The notes below the pieces were generated by a model that saw nothing but the letters and a program-made list of their open reading frames with translations, ran no database searches and was not told the DNA's origin. From Bowmanella denitrificans (GTDB lineage: Bacteria; Pseudomonadota; Gammaproteobacteria; Enterobacterales; Alteromonadaceae), in assembly GCF_002887595.1 (NCBI RefSeq), contig NZ_PEBU01000005.1:244648-308647 (forward strand): a DNA stretch of 64,000 nucleotides, read 5' to 3'. Numbering within the stretch: position 1 is the stretch's first letter; each line of letters begins with the position of its first letter. Made by a program: the position numbers and the translations under genes. Shown piece after piece: positions 32,281 through 41,839 of this stretch.

Positions 32281-35244
32281 ATGAGATACAACAAATTCAA
32301 TAAAACCCGGCTGGCTACCAGTCTGTCGCTAATTTTAGGGGCCACCATCTCCCCAGCCTTCGCTCAGGAACCCGCTCAGGCGCAAGGTGCAGAAGATGTG
32401 GAAGTCATTCAGGTTTCCGGTATTCGCAGCAGCTTGATTCGCGCCATGGACGTAAAACGCGACAGCAAAGGCGTGGTAGATGCCATTACAGCTGAAGACA
32501 TGGGTAAGTTCCCAGACACCAACCTGGCGGAATCCCTGCAACGTATCACCGGCGTCTCCATTGACCGTTCAAATGGCGAGGGCAGTAAGGTAACAGTGCG
32601 TGGTCTGGGACCAGACTACAACCTGGTGACCCTGAATGGTCGGCAAATGCCAGCCTCCTCACTTGAAGCCACTGTGGCATCATCGTCCCGTTCATTTGAT
32701 TTTGCCAACCTGGCTTCCGAAGGAATTTCAGGTGTTGAAGTGTATAAGACCGGACGCGCCGACGTACCAACCGGCGGCATGGGTTCCACCATCAATATCC
32801 TTACCACCAAACCTCTGAATGCGCCCGGCATGAAAGCCACGTTTGGGGTCAAAGGGGTCATTGATCAATCCAGCGATGAAGGCGATTCCATCACACCTGA
32901 ATTTTCAGGTCTGTACAGTAATACCTTTGCCGACGATAAATTTGGTGTGGCCATTTCCGGCTCTTACCAGGAAAGACAAAGCGGTAACGCACAAGCCACA
33001 TCCGGCGGCTGGCGTACCTTCCCCGGCGATATCAACGGCTGGGACTGGGGTGGCGGCAAGGCCGAATGGGGTGGTCTGATTCCTGATGGCGATGACGCCT
33101 ATCAAAACTATCCCACCGCCGATGACGTGTATTCCGTGCCGCAAAGCCTGGGCTACGCCTTCCATGAGGTGAAGCGCACCCGTACCAATGGTCAATTGGT
33201 ACTGCAATACCGCCCGGTAGATACCCTGACCACTACACTGGATTACACCTACTCCAAGAACGAGGTCGACGACCGATACCACGACGTTTCCGCCTGGTTT
33301 AACTTCGGCCCCTCCACCGGGATATTCTCTGACGGTCCGGCTGTTGCACCTATCATCTACTCCGAAGCTTTTGCCGATCCGGGCGATCTGGCCATGGGTG
33401 CGGGTAAGTTTGCCACGGTCAATGAAAACAAATCACTGGGCCTGAATATTGAGTGGCAAGCCACCGATAACCTGCAGCTTGAACTGGATGTGCACGACTC
33501 ATCCGCAGAATCCAAGCCTGACAGCCCATTTGGCAGCAACAACACTATTGGTATGGCAACCTGGGTGCGTGACGTTACCACCGGGCACTTTGATACGCCA
33601 CTGCCGGTATTGGAAATTGCCTATCCGGATGGCTTTAACGGTATCCAGGCCGAGGATATGCGCGTCACCGGCAGCTCATTCCGCAACAGCCAGATGCGCA
33701 GCGACATAACCCAGGCACAAATTAAAGGCACCTACGTATTCGACGAAAGCATCGTCAAGAGTATCGACTTTGGTGTCAGTACCTCGGAAGTGAAGAATCG
33801 TTCTGCTTATTCCAATGTCCAGCAGGACAACTGGGGGGGCTTGGGTGAAGCTGGAGATATTGACCTCAGCGCCTTCTCGTTAGATTCCATCGGCCATCAC
33901 TTTGATATGGGTGGCAGCGATTCCTCGTTGCTATTGCAGCAATACTTCCGCTGGGACTTCGATACAGTGCGTGCCATCGCTGCGGAAAAATATGGCAATC
34001 TGGGGCAAACCGGTGATTGTGGCAACTCTTTCTGTTCCTCTTCGGTGATGACTACAGACCGTCGCACCACGGAAGAGCAACTTGCCGCCTATGCACAGGT
34101 TAACTTTGAAGGTGAATGGGGTGACAAGCCTTACAACCTGTCGGTAGGCGTGCGCTATGAAAAAACTGATGTCACCTCCAGAGCGCTGGTGCCCACCTAC
34201 AGCAATATTGCCTGGGCCGGTGATAACGAATTCAATCTGGTGGCCACCGGGGATCAGGAGTTTACTGAACTGAGCGGCGATTACTCCAACGTTCTGCCCA
34301 GCATCGACTTTGACATTGAAGTGATTGATGACGTGGTAATGCGTGCGTCAGTGAGTAAAACCATTGCCCGCCCAAGCTATGCCGATATTCAGGGGGGTCA
34401 GACAGTTGATGCCCTGATCCGTATTGATGGCGGTACAGGTCAGCGTGGTAACCCAGGACTTAAACCACTGGAGTCCACTAACTTCGACCTGTCGCTGGAA
34501 TGGTACTACGATGAAGGCAGCTATGCGTCGGTGGGCTACTTTAAGAAAGACACCAAGAACTTTGTCGGCCGCACCACGGTGGAAGAAACCACCTTTAATC
34601 TGCCGCACCCAGCCCAGGGCGCAAGATATGCAGAAGCCGTGGCAGCCGGCGCTGTGGGTAACACCGCCATTCGCGAGTACATTAAACAGAATTATCCCGA
34701 AACACTGGATGCCAATGGCTTTATCCTGGGGGTAACCGGTGATGCCATTGCCACCTTTGATATCACGATTCCGGTTAACCAGGATGATGCCAAACTGGAT
34801 GGTTTCGAACTGGCAGTGCAACATCTGTTTGGTGAGAGCGGGTTTGGCTTTATTGCCAATGCCACCTTCGTAGATGGCGATTTTGACTATGACAACAGCA
34901 GTCTGGGTGAACAGTTTGCTTTGCTGGGCATGAGCGACTCCTACAACCTGATTGGCTTCTACGACAAAGACGGTTTGCAGGCCCGTATTGCTTACAACTG
35001 GCGTGACAAGTTCCTGTCCAACACGGTGAATGGCCAGGGCCTGCAGAACCCCACGTACGTGGAAGACTACGGTCAGTGGGACGCCAACGTCAGCTACCAG
35101 TTGACCGAGAACCTGACCCTGTTTGTTGAGGGATTAAACCTGACCGATGAATACACGCGCAGCCATGAGCGTAATTCGTTGCAACTGGTGAACCTGACCC
35201 AGACAGGTCGTCGCTTTAATATCGGCGCGAGATACAACTTCTAA
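32281..35244 (+). CDS. Large TonB-dependent receptor, carbohydrate type
   Basis: This 987-residue outer-membrane receptor belongs to the Xanthomonas/Caulobacter-type carbohydrate TBDRs. A signal peptide ends at AFAQ (about residue 29). The TonB box is EVIQVSGIRSSL and the plug begins KRDSKGVVDAITAEDMGKFP, then NLAESLQRITGVSIDR, VTVRGLGPDYNLVTLNGRQM and GGMGSTINILTTKPL. The barrel ends in RRFNIGARYNF. It presumably imports the oligosaccharide cleaved by the GH1 and GH3 enzymes nearby. LacI-type palindromes lie upstream and a terminator/attenuator hairpin lies before the halogenase gene. The exact glycan is inferred to be a beta-glucan or cello-oligosaccharide. Confidence 0.93.
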   Translation: MRYNKFNKTRLATSLSLILGATISPAFAQEPAQAQGAEDVEVIQVSGIRSSLIRAMDVKRDSKGVVDAITAEDMGKFPDTNLAESLQRITGVSIDRSNGEGSKVTVRGLGPDYNLVTLNGRQMPASSLEATVASSSRSFDFANLASEGISGVEVYKTGRADVPTGGMGSTINILTTKPLNAPGMKATFGVKGVIDQSSDEGDSITPEFSGLYSNTFADDKFGVAISGSYQERQSGNAQATSGGWRTFPGDINGWDWGGGKAEWGGLIPDGDDAYQNYPTADDVYSVPQSLGYAFHEVKRTRTNGQLVLQYRPVDTLTTTLDYTYSKNEVDDRYHDVSAWFNFGPSTGIFSDGPAVAPIIYSEAFADPGDLAMGAGKFATVNENKSLGLNIEWQATDNLQLELDVHDSSAESKPDSPFGSNNTIGMATWVRDVTTGHFDTPLPVLEIAYPDGFNGIQAEDMRVTGSSFRNSQMRSDITQAQIKGTYVFDESIVKSIDFGVSTSEVKNRSAYSNVQQDNWGGLGEAGDIDLSAFSLDSIGHHFDMGGSDSSLLLQQYFRWDFDTVRAIAAEKYGNLGQTGDCGNSFCSSSVMTTDRRTTEEQLAAYAQVNFEGEWGDKPYNLSVGVRYEKTDVTSRALVPTYSNIAWAGDNEFNLVATGDQEFTELSGDYSNVLPSIDFDIEVIDDVVMRASVSKTIARPSYADIQGGQTVDALIRIDGGTGQRGNPGLKPLESTNFDLSLEWYYDEGSYASVGYFKKDTKNFVGRTTVEETTFNLPHPAQGARYAEAVAAGAVGNTAIREYIKQNYPETLDANGFILGVTGDAIATFDITIPVNQDDAKLDGFELAVQHLFGESGFGFIANATFVDGDFDYDNSSLGEQFALLGMSDSYNLIGFYDKDGLQARIAYNWRDKFLSNTVNGQGLQNPTYVEDYGQWDANVSYQLTENLTLFVEGLNLTDEYTRSHERNSLQLVNLTQTGRRFNIGARYNF

Positions 35245-35261
35245 TCGCGCATTATGTGGTA

Positions 35262-35290
35262 AAAAAGTAGCCACGAGGGTGGCTACTTTT
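35262..35290 (+). terminator. Terminator or attenuator between receptor and halogenase
   Basis: AAAGTAGCCAC pairs with GTGGCTACTTT around loop GAGG, followed by TTTATTT. The next start codon is only about 10 bases beyond it, so it probably lowers but does not abolish read-through into the halogenase-SapC genes. Confidence 0.85.
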
Positions 35291-35298
35291 ATTTGCGG

Positions 35299-36846
35299 AT
35301 GTCGATCATGGGAAATGCACAGTGCAATATCGTCATTGTGGGTGGCGGTAGCGCCGGCTGGTTAACAGCCGGGATACTTGCTGCAGAGTATCTGCACACG
35401 CCAGGCATCCATATTACCCTGATTGAATCCAGTGATATCAGCAGCATTGGCGTTGGTGAAGGCACCTGGCCTTCCATGCGCACAACCCTGCAACGTATTG
35501 GCATTAGCGAAACGGACCTTATCCGTTGCTGCAACGCGTCATTCAAACAAGGTTCGTTATTTCGTCAGTGGCGAAACAACGATGCACAGGACCTTTACCA
35601 CCACCCTTTTTCACCGCCGGTGGCAGCAGCGGAATTTGATATTTATCCCCATTGGCAACCTTATCAGCAGCAAATTGACTTTGCCCATGCGGTGTCACCG
35701 CAGCCCAGACTGATTGAAGCCGGTTTGGCGCCAAAACAAATCAGTACCCCCGAATATGCCTTTGTCTGCAACTATGGCTACCATTTAGACGCCGGTAAAT
35801 TTGTTGAGCTACTGCGCCGTCACTGCACCGACAAACTGGCGGTGCGGCATATTATCGACAACGTGATTGCCGTGCATGGTCAACCAGACGCACCGATTCG
35901 CGCCGTGCAAACCGAGCAGCATGGTGAAATCAGCGGCGAGCTGTTTATTGATTGCAGTGGCTTTGCCGCCTTATTGATTGAGCAGCACTTTAAGATTGGC
36001 CTGCACCAGCAGAATAAGGTGTTGTTTAACGATACCGCCCTGGCCGTACAAGTGCCTTATACCGATCCACAGCAGCCCATTGCTTCGGCGACCTTATCCA
36101 GTGCCAGGCAAGCCGGTTGGATCTGGGATATCGGCCTGCAAAATCGGCGCGGGGTCGGGTATGTCTATTCATCCGCCCATACCAGCGACGAGGCAGCACA
36201 ACAAACCTTAAGCAAATACATAGGCGAACAGGGACAGGATCTGAGTTTTCGCAAGATCCCGATTCGTTCCGGTTATCGGCAAAAACTCTGGCATCACAAT
36301 TGTGTCGCCATCGGCCTGTCGGCCGGGTTTGTTGAGCCCCTGGAAGCGTCGGCGCTGGTATTAATTGAACTGTCAGCCAGATTCGTTGCAGAACAATTGC
36401 CATTGAAAGGCACCGATCTGTCGTTGGTCCGGGACCGGTTTAATAGCACTTTTGCCTATCGCTGGCAGCAAATTGTCGACTTTTTAAAACTGCATTATGT
36501 GTTGTCGAGCCGGGATGACAGCGATTATTGGCAGGACAACCGCCAACCAGACTCCATTCCCGACAGCTTGCAGCACCTGTTGACCTTCTGGCAGCACAAT
36601 ATGCCCAGTCGTTACGATTTCCCTCACGCTGAGGAAATGTTTCCATCGGCAAGCTTTCAATATATTTACTATGGTATGGGCAAGCACTCCCAGTTGACCG
36701 CCAGGCAGTCCATCCAGCGTTATCAGCAACGTGCTCAGGAAGAATTCAGGCAGACAGCGCAAAAAGCCCGGCAACTCGTTAGTCAGCTTCCCGGCAATCG
36801 GGCGCTGATCGAAAAAATTCAGGCCCACGGCCTGCAGACACTCTAG
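35299..36846 (+). CDS. Flavin-dependent tryptophan-halogenase family protein (first copy)
   Basis: The 515-residue protein has the FAD-binding GGGSAGWLTAGILAA near the N-terminus and VGVGEGTWPSM as the second conserved flavin-contact loop. The candidate catalytic Lys is in SFKQGSLF (Lys79 equivalent of PrnA). The usual WxWxIP motif is altered to GWIWDIGLQNRRGVGYVYSS, with Gly for Pro. Members of this family lie next to carbohydrate TBDRs and SapC in many marine and oligotrophic bacteria; the substrate is unknown and free tryptophan is unlikely. The start may be ATG 35299 or 35308. It is followed closely by SapC. Confidence 0.87.
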   Translation: MSIMGNAQCNIVIVGGGSAGWLTAGILAAEYLHTPGIHITLIESSDISSIGVGEGTWPSMRTTLQRIGISETDLIRCCNASFKQGSLFRQWRNNDAQDLYHHPFSPPVAAAEFDIYPHWQPYQQQIDFAHAVSPQPRLIEAGLAPKQISTPEYAFVCNYGYHLDAGKFVELLRRHCTDKLAVRHIIDNVIAVHGQPDAPIRAVQTEQHGEISGELFIDCSGFAALLIEQHFKIGLHQQNKVLFNDTALAVQVPYTDPQQPIASATLSSARQAGWIWDIGLQNRRGVGYVYSSAHTSDEAAQQTLSKYIGEQGQDLSFRKIPIRSGYRQKLWHHNCVAIGLSAGFVEPLEASALVLIELSARFVAEQLPLKGTDLSLVRDRFNSTFAYRWQQIVDFLKLHYVLSSRDDSDYWQDNRQPDSIPDSLQHLLTFWQHNMPSRYDFPHAEEMFPSASFQYIYYGMGKHSQLTARQSIQRYQQRAQEEFRQTAQKARQLVSQLPGNRALIEKIQAHGLQTL

Positions 36847-36853
36847 GAACATT

Positions 36854-37567
36854 ATGAGCCAGATGAAAGTTGAGTCACTGAATAATATTGATCATAAAGA
36901 TGTACGTATCGACACGACGAAAGGGGCCTCACTGGGGGACAAGGTGATGCTGAGCATGCTGACCCTGCCCGAGTTCAGAACGGCTCAGGCTTATTACCCT
37001 GTGGTGCTGCATAAAAATGCCCAGACCGGGGAATTTTACCCTGTCGCCCTGTTTGGCTTTGAGGCAGAAGAAAATCTTTTTCTGCAGGGGGACCAGTGGC
37101 AGGCCGGTTACATTCCGCTTTATCAGCAGCGTGGCCCCTTTCTGATTGGTCAAAGTAATGGGCAGCGGGTGATCCATATTAATATGCAACACCCCAGGGT
37201 TAACCTGGACAAGGGTGAGCCTTTGTTTCTGGAATACGGCGGTTACTCACCTTATCTGGAACAACTGGTGTCGGTATTGGAAACCCTGCATCAGGGGGTG
37301 GAAATGAATAACCACTTTATCGCCGCATTGCTCGAACTAAACCTGATAGAGTCCTTCTCCCTGGAGGTGCAACTGGACAATCATGCCAAGCATCAGCTAC
37401 TGGGTTTTTATACCGTGAATGAAAAAAACCTGTCAGAGCTGAGTGCAGAACAACTAGCGGGATTGAACCAGCAGGGCTATCTGGAAGCCATTTATATGAT
37501 GCTGGCGTCCCAGTCACAGTTTGCCAAACTGGTAGCTATGAAAAATGCGCAGCTGGCACTGACCTGA
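36854..37567 (+). CDS. SapC-family protein
   Basis: The 237-residue product matches the SapC family. Landmarks are FRTAQAYYPVVLHKN, FYPVALFGFEAEENLFLQGD, WQAGYIPLYQQRGPFLIGQ, LFLEYGGYSPYLEQL and, near the end, the LSAEQLAGLNQQGYLEAIYM helix. SapC was named from Campylobacter S-layer loci; in TBDR/halogenase clusters its job is not known. It begins 7 bp after the first halogenase and its TGA overlaps the ATG of the cupin-like gene (TGATG), so translation is coupled. Confidence 0.9.
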   Translation: MSQMKVESLNNIDHKDVRIDTTKGASLGDKVMLSMLTLPEFRTAQAYYPVVLHKNAQTGEFYPVALFGFEAEENLFLQGDQWQAGYIPLYQQRGPFLIGQSNGQRVIHINMQHPRVNLDKGEPLFLEYGGYSPYLEQLVSVLETLHQGVEMNNHFIAALLELNLIESFSLEVQLDNHAKHQLLGFYTVNEKNLSELSAEQLAGLNQQGYLEAIYMMLASQSQFAKLVAMKNAQLALT

Positions 37568-38574
37568 TGTCTGAACCGCTGCACAGCATTGCCCAGGTAC
37601 AGGGTGTCAGTATTGAACATTTTGAGCTGGCCATGATTCAGGACGCCAGGCCAAAGGTGTTCAGGGGCTTAGTCAATAATTGGCCAGTGGTTAGCGCAGC
37701 CAAAGCAGGAGATGAGCAACTGGCAGCCTGTTTACAACACTATGCGGTGGACGAGCCAGTGACGGTCTACCAGGCGCCTGCCGAGGCTGACGGCAGAATA
37801 TTCTACAACCAGGATATGACTGGTTTTAATTTTCGGCCCGACCGTATGCCATTAAGGCAATTCTTAACAAGCCTGTTGAACGCCCGTCACCAGGTCGACG
37901 CCGAAACGCTGTATCTGGGCTCGACCTTGGTAGATAAATGGTTGCCGGGACTTAAACGCGACCACGCAATGCCATTAACGGATGTTGCACCGCTGACCAG
38001 CCTGTGGCTGGGCAATCGCAGCCGGGTAGCCGCTCATTTTGATTTTCCAGACAATCTGGCCTGCGTGATTGCCGGTACAAGAAAGTTCACCCTGTTTCCC
38101 CCCGAGCAGTTACCAAATCTGTACATCGGCCCGCTGGATTTCACCCCGGCCGGGCAGGCCATTAGCCTGGTGGATGCACAAGCGCCGGATCCGGAAAAAT
38201 TCCCACGTTTTCACATTGCCATGCAGCATGCCCTAGAAGTCGAGCTACAAGCCGGTGATGCCATTTACATTCCCAGTATGTGGTGGCATCAGGTACAAGG
38301 GTTATCGGCAGTTAACGGCCTGATTAATTTCTGGTGGCGCAGCAGCCCGGCCTTTCTGGGCAACCCGTTTGACGCGCTGCGCCATGCTTTACTGGCCATT
38401 GGTCAATTGCCTGACCAGCAGCGCCAGGCCTGGAAACATCTGTTTGACCAATATGTGTTTGACAAGCCCGCGCTTACGCATATTCCTGAACATGCCCAAG
38501 GTGTGCTGGGCGAGATAGACCAAACCGCTGCACGCCAGCTTCGGGCAGATCTTTTAAATAAACTCAACCGCTGA
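37567..38574 (+). CDS. Cupin-like (JmjC/cupin_8) domain protein
   Basis: The 335-residue protein has a cupin_8/JmjC-type double-stranded beta-helix. Metal ligands are probably His-x-Asp in AAHFDFPDNLACVIAGTRKF and a distal His in GDAIYIPSMWWHQVQG; TLFPPEQLPNLY lies between. This is the fold of 2-oxoglutarate/Fe(II) hydroxylases and asparaginyl or lysyl hydroxylases acting on proteins. It overlaps SapC by one base at the 5' end and precedes the second halogenase. A role in oxidative modification together with the halogenases is inferred from constant neighbourhood only. Confidence 0.88.
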   Translation: MSEPLHSIAQVQGVSIEHFELAMIQDARPKVFRGLVNNWPVVSAAKAGDEQLAACLQHYAVDEPVTVYQAPAEADGRIFYNQDMTGFNFRPDRMPLRQFLTSLLNARHQVDAETLYLGSTLVDKWLPGLKRDHAMPLTDVAPLTSLWLGNRSRVAAHFDFPDNLACVIAGTRKFTLFPPEQLPNLYIGPLDFTPAGQAISLVDAQAPDPEKFPRFHIAMQHALEVELQAGDAIYIPSMWWHQVQGLSAVNGLINFWWRSSPAFLGNPFDALRHALLAIGQLPDQQRQAWKHLFDQYVFDKPALTHIPEHAQGVLGEIDQTAARQLRADLLNKLNR

Positions 38575-38593
38575 CGTGGCTAAGAGACCCAAG

Positions 38594-40087
38594 ATGAACA
38601 AACACGCAATCAAAAGAATCGTTATTGCCGGTGGTGGCACCGCTGGCTGGATTGCTGCGGCCTGTTTCGCCAAGCTGATTGGTAAGCATCTGGATATTAC
38701 CCTGGTGGAATCCGACGACATTGGCACTGTAGGGGTGGGGGAAGCCACCATTCCGCCACTGTTGACCTTACACAAGTTACTGCAGATTAAAGAGCAGGAT
38801 TTTATGGCGGCCACCAACGCCACGTTTAAACTGGGCATCGCTTTCGAACATTGGCGCAATCTCGACCAACACTATATTCACTCTTTTGGCACCACGGGCA
38901 AGGATTGCTGGGCCGCCGGTTTTCAGCATTTCTGGCTTAAGGCTGAACAATTGGGTATCGCCAAGGATTTTGGTCAGTATTGCCCCGAGCTGGTGGCCGC
39001 GCAGCAGAATAAGTTCGCGGTGATGGGCAATCAGGCCATTAATTATGCGTATCACCTGGATGCATCGCTGTATGCCAGGTTTCTGCGTAATATCGCCCAA
39101 AGCCATGGCGCCAAGCGCATAGAAGGCAAAATTGCCCAGGTACAAACCTGTGAACACAGCGGCAATATCACTGCCCTTAAGCTGGCAGATGGGCAGCTTA
39201 TTGAAGGCGATTTATTTATCGACTGCACCGGATTCAGAGCCCTCTTAATTGAGCAAACCCTGCATACCGGCTACGACGACTGGACCCACTGGCTGCCGTG
39301 CGATTCGGCCTGGGCAGTGCAAACCAGTTCAGTGCAACCGGCCATTCCCTATACCCGTTCCATTGCCCACCCCTGGGGCTGGCAATGGCAAATCCCGCTG
39401 CAAAACCGGGTAGGTAATGGCATGGTCTATTGCAGCCGCTATGTAGCAGACGACGAGGCCAGACAAGCTCTGCTGAATTCGGTACAAGGCGATTGCCTGA
39501 CCGAACCCAGACTGATTAAGTTTAAAACCGGTCAGCGGCGTAAGCACTGGCATAAAAACTGTGTGGCGATGGGTTTGTCATCCGGCTTTATCGAACCACT
39601 GGAGTCCACCAGCATCCATCTGATCCAACGCAGTATTGTCAGACTGTTGCAATTACTGCCTTATGCGTCAGTGGAACAGTGCGATATTGATGAGTTTAAT
39701 CGCCAGACCGAGCATGAAGTTAACAATATCCGCGACTTTATCATTCTGCATTACCATGTCACCAATCGCACAGACAGCAAGTTCTGGCAGCATTGCCGAC
39801 AGATGGCCGTGCCGGACTCCCTGCGGCATCGCATTGAGCTGTTCAAACGCACCGGCCGGGTATTTAAGGTGCCAGACGAGCTGTTCGCGGAAAATTCCTG
39901 GATCCAGGTGATGATGGGCCAGGGACTGACACCACAGCAATATCACCCAATCGTGGATATGATGTCAGAGCAGGAGCTGCGAGACTTTCTGGCGCATATT
40001 AAATCCAACGTCAGCCGTTTTGTGGCCCAGCTTCCTCCGCACCATGACTTTATTCGCCACTATTGCCCCGCCGCGAAGGCCCAGTGA
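38594..40087 (+). CDS. Flavin-dependent tryptophan-halogenase family protein (second copy)
   Basis: The 497-residue protein retains all family motifs: GGGTAGWIAAACF for FAD, VGVGEATIPPL, the Lys in TFKLGIAFEHW (Lys79 equivalent of PrnA), and GWQWQIPLQNRVGNGMVYCS with intact WxWxIP. The C-terminal helical region includes LHYHVTNRTDSKFW. It is therefore the more canonical of the two copies. A GTG at 38576 would add six residues; ATG 38594 has AAGAGA upstream and is preferred. It follows the cupin gene and its 3' end lies 2 bases before the DUF6445 ATG. Confidence 0.9.
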   Translation: MNKHAIKRIVIAGGGTAGWIAAACFAKLIGKHLDITLVESDDIGTVGVGEATIPPLLTLHKLLQIKEQDFMAATNATFKLGIAFEHWRNLDQHYIHSFGTTGKDCWAAGFQHFWLKAEQLGIAKDFGQYCPELVAAQQNKFAVMGNQAINYAYHLDASLYARFLRNIAQSHGAKRIEGKIAQVQTCEHSGNITALKLADGQLIEGDLFIDCTGFRALLIEQTLHTGYDDWTHWLPCDSAWAVQTSSVQPAIPYTRSIAHPWGWQWQIPLQNRVGNGMVYCSRYVADDEARQALLNSVQGDCLTEPRLIKFKTGQRRKHWHKNCVAMGLSSGFIEPLESTSIHLIQRSIVRLLQLLPYASVEQCDIDEFNRQTEHEVNNIRDFIILHYHVTNRTDSKFWQHCRQMAVPDSLRHRIELFKRTGRVFKVPDELFAENSWIQVMMGQGLTPQQYHPIVDMMSEQELRDFLAHIKSNVSRFVAQLPPHHDFIRHYCPAAKAQ

Positions 40088-40089
40088 CG

Positions 40090-40809
40090 ATGCAGGCAGA
40101 GCTGGATACCGCAATTAAACTCAATAGCCGTGCTGCCATTGAGATTTTGCAGGTCGGTCGGGACCAAACGCCAGTGGTGGTGATTGACGATTTCGCCTTG
40201 GATATTCAGGCTGTTATCGCTCATGCCAGCCAACAAACCTTTACTCCGCCCAGCGAAGCGGCTTATCCGGGGGTTCGCGCGCCCCTGCCCCGCCCATATA
40301 TTTTCAGCTTGCTGGACGGGGTGTTTAAGCTGATTTACCAACTGTACCGGGTGCCTGCTCAGTTACGTATGCAGCCGCAAAATTTTGTTTATTCGCTGGT
40401 TAGCCAGACACCCGAGCAACTTAGCAGCAGACAGCGTCTGCCCCACTATGACAGCCACTATCCCTATCACTTTGCCTTGATGCATTATCTGAATCCGGGG
40501 CCCCATGGCGGCACCGCTTTTTACCGGCATAAACCGACCGGATTTGAAACCATCAGTCAACCCAGAAGAGTGCCCTATATTGCGGCGGTGCAGGCGCATA
40601 TGGCCGGTTATGGCGAACCCGATAACGCCTATATTCATGACAGCACAGACCACTTTGAGCAAATTGGCCAGGTCGCTTACCGCTCAAACCGATTACTGAT
40701 TTATCCGGGATTCTTGTTGCACTCCGGTCTGATTGACACAGACTCAGACATCGACAGCAACCCCGCCACCGGCAGACTGACCGCCAATTTGTTTATTGAG
40801 TTCAGATAA
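40090..40809 (+). CDS. DUF6445-family protein, 2OG-Fe(II) oxygenase-like
   Basis: The 239-residue product contains PHYDSHYPYHFALMHYLNPG, with a possible H-x-D facial-triad motif, the substrate-loop HGGTAFYRHKPTGFE and a distal His in YPGFLLHSGLID. This looks like a double-stranded beta-helix oxygenase and matches proteins named DUF6445 that accompany halogenase/SapC/TBDR clusters. It is the last gene of the plus-strand operon; the convergent LacI gene ends 10 bp away. Function is unproven. Confidence 0.8.
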   Translation: MQAELDTAIKLNSRAAIEILQVGRDQTPVVVIDDFALDIQAVIAHASQQTFTPPSEAAYPGVRAPLPRPYIFSLLDGVFKLIYQLYRVPAQLRMQPQNFVYSLVSQTPEQLSSRQRLPHYDSHYPYHFALMHYLNPGPHGGTAFYRHKPTGFETISQPRRVPYIAAVQAHMAGYGEPDNAYIHDSTDHFEQIGQVAYRSNRLLIYPGFLLHSGLIDTDSDIDSNPATGRLTANLFIEFR

Positions 40810-40819
40810 CGCTTTTTTG

Positions 40820-41821
40820 CTAGGCAGAGACCGGCAACGCAGAATCCCGCAATACCAGGCTGGGTTCAAACAGGTTTTGCACCTTAAGCTTGTCATCCTG
40901 ATAGATGTGCTTGCGCACCCAGCGAGCCGCCATACGGCCCATTTCGCCGGCCGGAAAGTCGATTGTGCTTAAATGGGGGAAGGTGTAGCGAGACATAATC
41001 ACATTGTCAAAGCCCATAATCGACAAGTCTTTGGGGATCTCCAACCGGTTGTCACGCGCACAATTCATCGCACCGCAGGCCATTTCATCGTTGGCGCACA
41101 CCACAGCGCTAAAGGAACGGCCCCGTGCCAGTAATTTCTCCATTGCGGCGACACCCCCAGCCTCATGAAAGTCACCTTCCATAAACAGCCCCGGATCAAA
41201 TACCAGTCCCGCTTCCTGCAGGGCACGTTGATGACCGGCCAGGCGATCACGTACATCCAGTTTAAACAAGGGCCCGGAGATATAGGCAATCTGCTTATGG
41301 CCAAGCTCAAGCATGGCTTTAGTGGCCAGATAGCCACCCAGCTCGTTGTTCAGGCAGATACAGTTCTCTTCCATACCTTTTACCAGGCGGTTTAACACCA
41401 CCACCGGCGTCTGCTTGTGCAGCTCCAGCAGGTATTCATCGGTTACCGCATCCACATGCAGGATCAGGGCGTCACATTTACGGCTGATTAAAAATTCAAT
41501 AGCGTCTTTTTCGCTGGCCACGTCACTGTGACCCGCGGCAATAATCACGTGCTTGCCCACCGAGCGCAGTTCGTTTTCCACCCCACTCATCATTTCACCG
41601 AAGAACGGACCATGTACTTCCGACACCAGCATACCAACGCTGTTGGAGCAGTTGGATGCCAGCGACTGGGCGATGGAATTAGGACGGTAGTTAAGTTCCT
41701 GCATGGCCTTGAGCACTTTGGTGCGGGTGGCTTCACCAACTTTGGCGCTGCCGTTCATCACCCTGGACACTGTGGCCAGTGACACCCCGGCTCTTTCAGA
41801 TACTTGGTAAATGGTTGCCAT
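40820..41821 (-). CDS. LacI-family transcriptional regulator of the beta-glucoside locus
   Basis: The 333-residue protein starts with the LacI HTH (MATIYQVSERAGVSLATVSR, then VMNGSAKVGEATRTKVL) and hinge helix YRPNSIAQSLAS, and has a periplasmic-binding-like sugar domain (VGMLVSEVHGPFFGEMMSGV, VVCANDEMACGAM, SIMGFDNV). It is third in the operon GH1 - GPH transporter - LacI. The TGTAAGCGCTTNCA palindromes at 31988, 32225 and 44654 are typical LacI/GalR-class operators and are probably its targets. The inducer is likely a beta-glucoside or glucose. Confidence 0.95.
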   Translation of the reverse strand: MATIYQVSERAGVSLATVSRVMNGSAKVGEATRTKVLKAMQELNYRPNSIAQSLASNCSNSVGMLVSEVHGPFFGEMMSGVENELRSVGKHVIIAAGHSDVASEKDAIEFLISRKCDALILHVDAVTDEYLLELHKQTPVVVLNRLVKGMEENCICLNNELGGYLATKAMLELGHKQIAYISGPLFKLDVRDRLAGHQRALQEAGLVFDPGLFMEGDFHEAGGVAAMEKLLARGRSFSAVVCANDEMACGAMNCARDNRLEIPKDLSIMGFDNVIMSRYTFPHLSTIDFPAGEMGRMAARWVRKHIYQDDKLKVQNLFEPSLVLRDSALPVSA

Positions 41822-41839
41822 GCTAAAACTCTTGCACTC

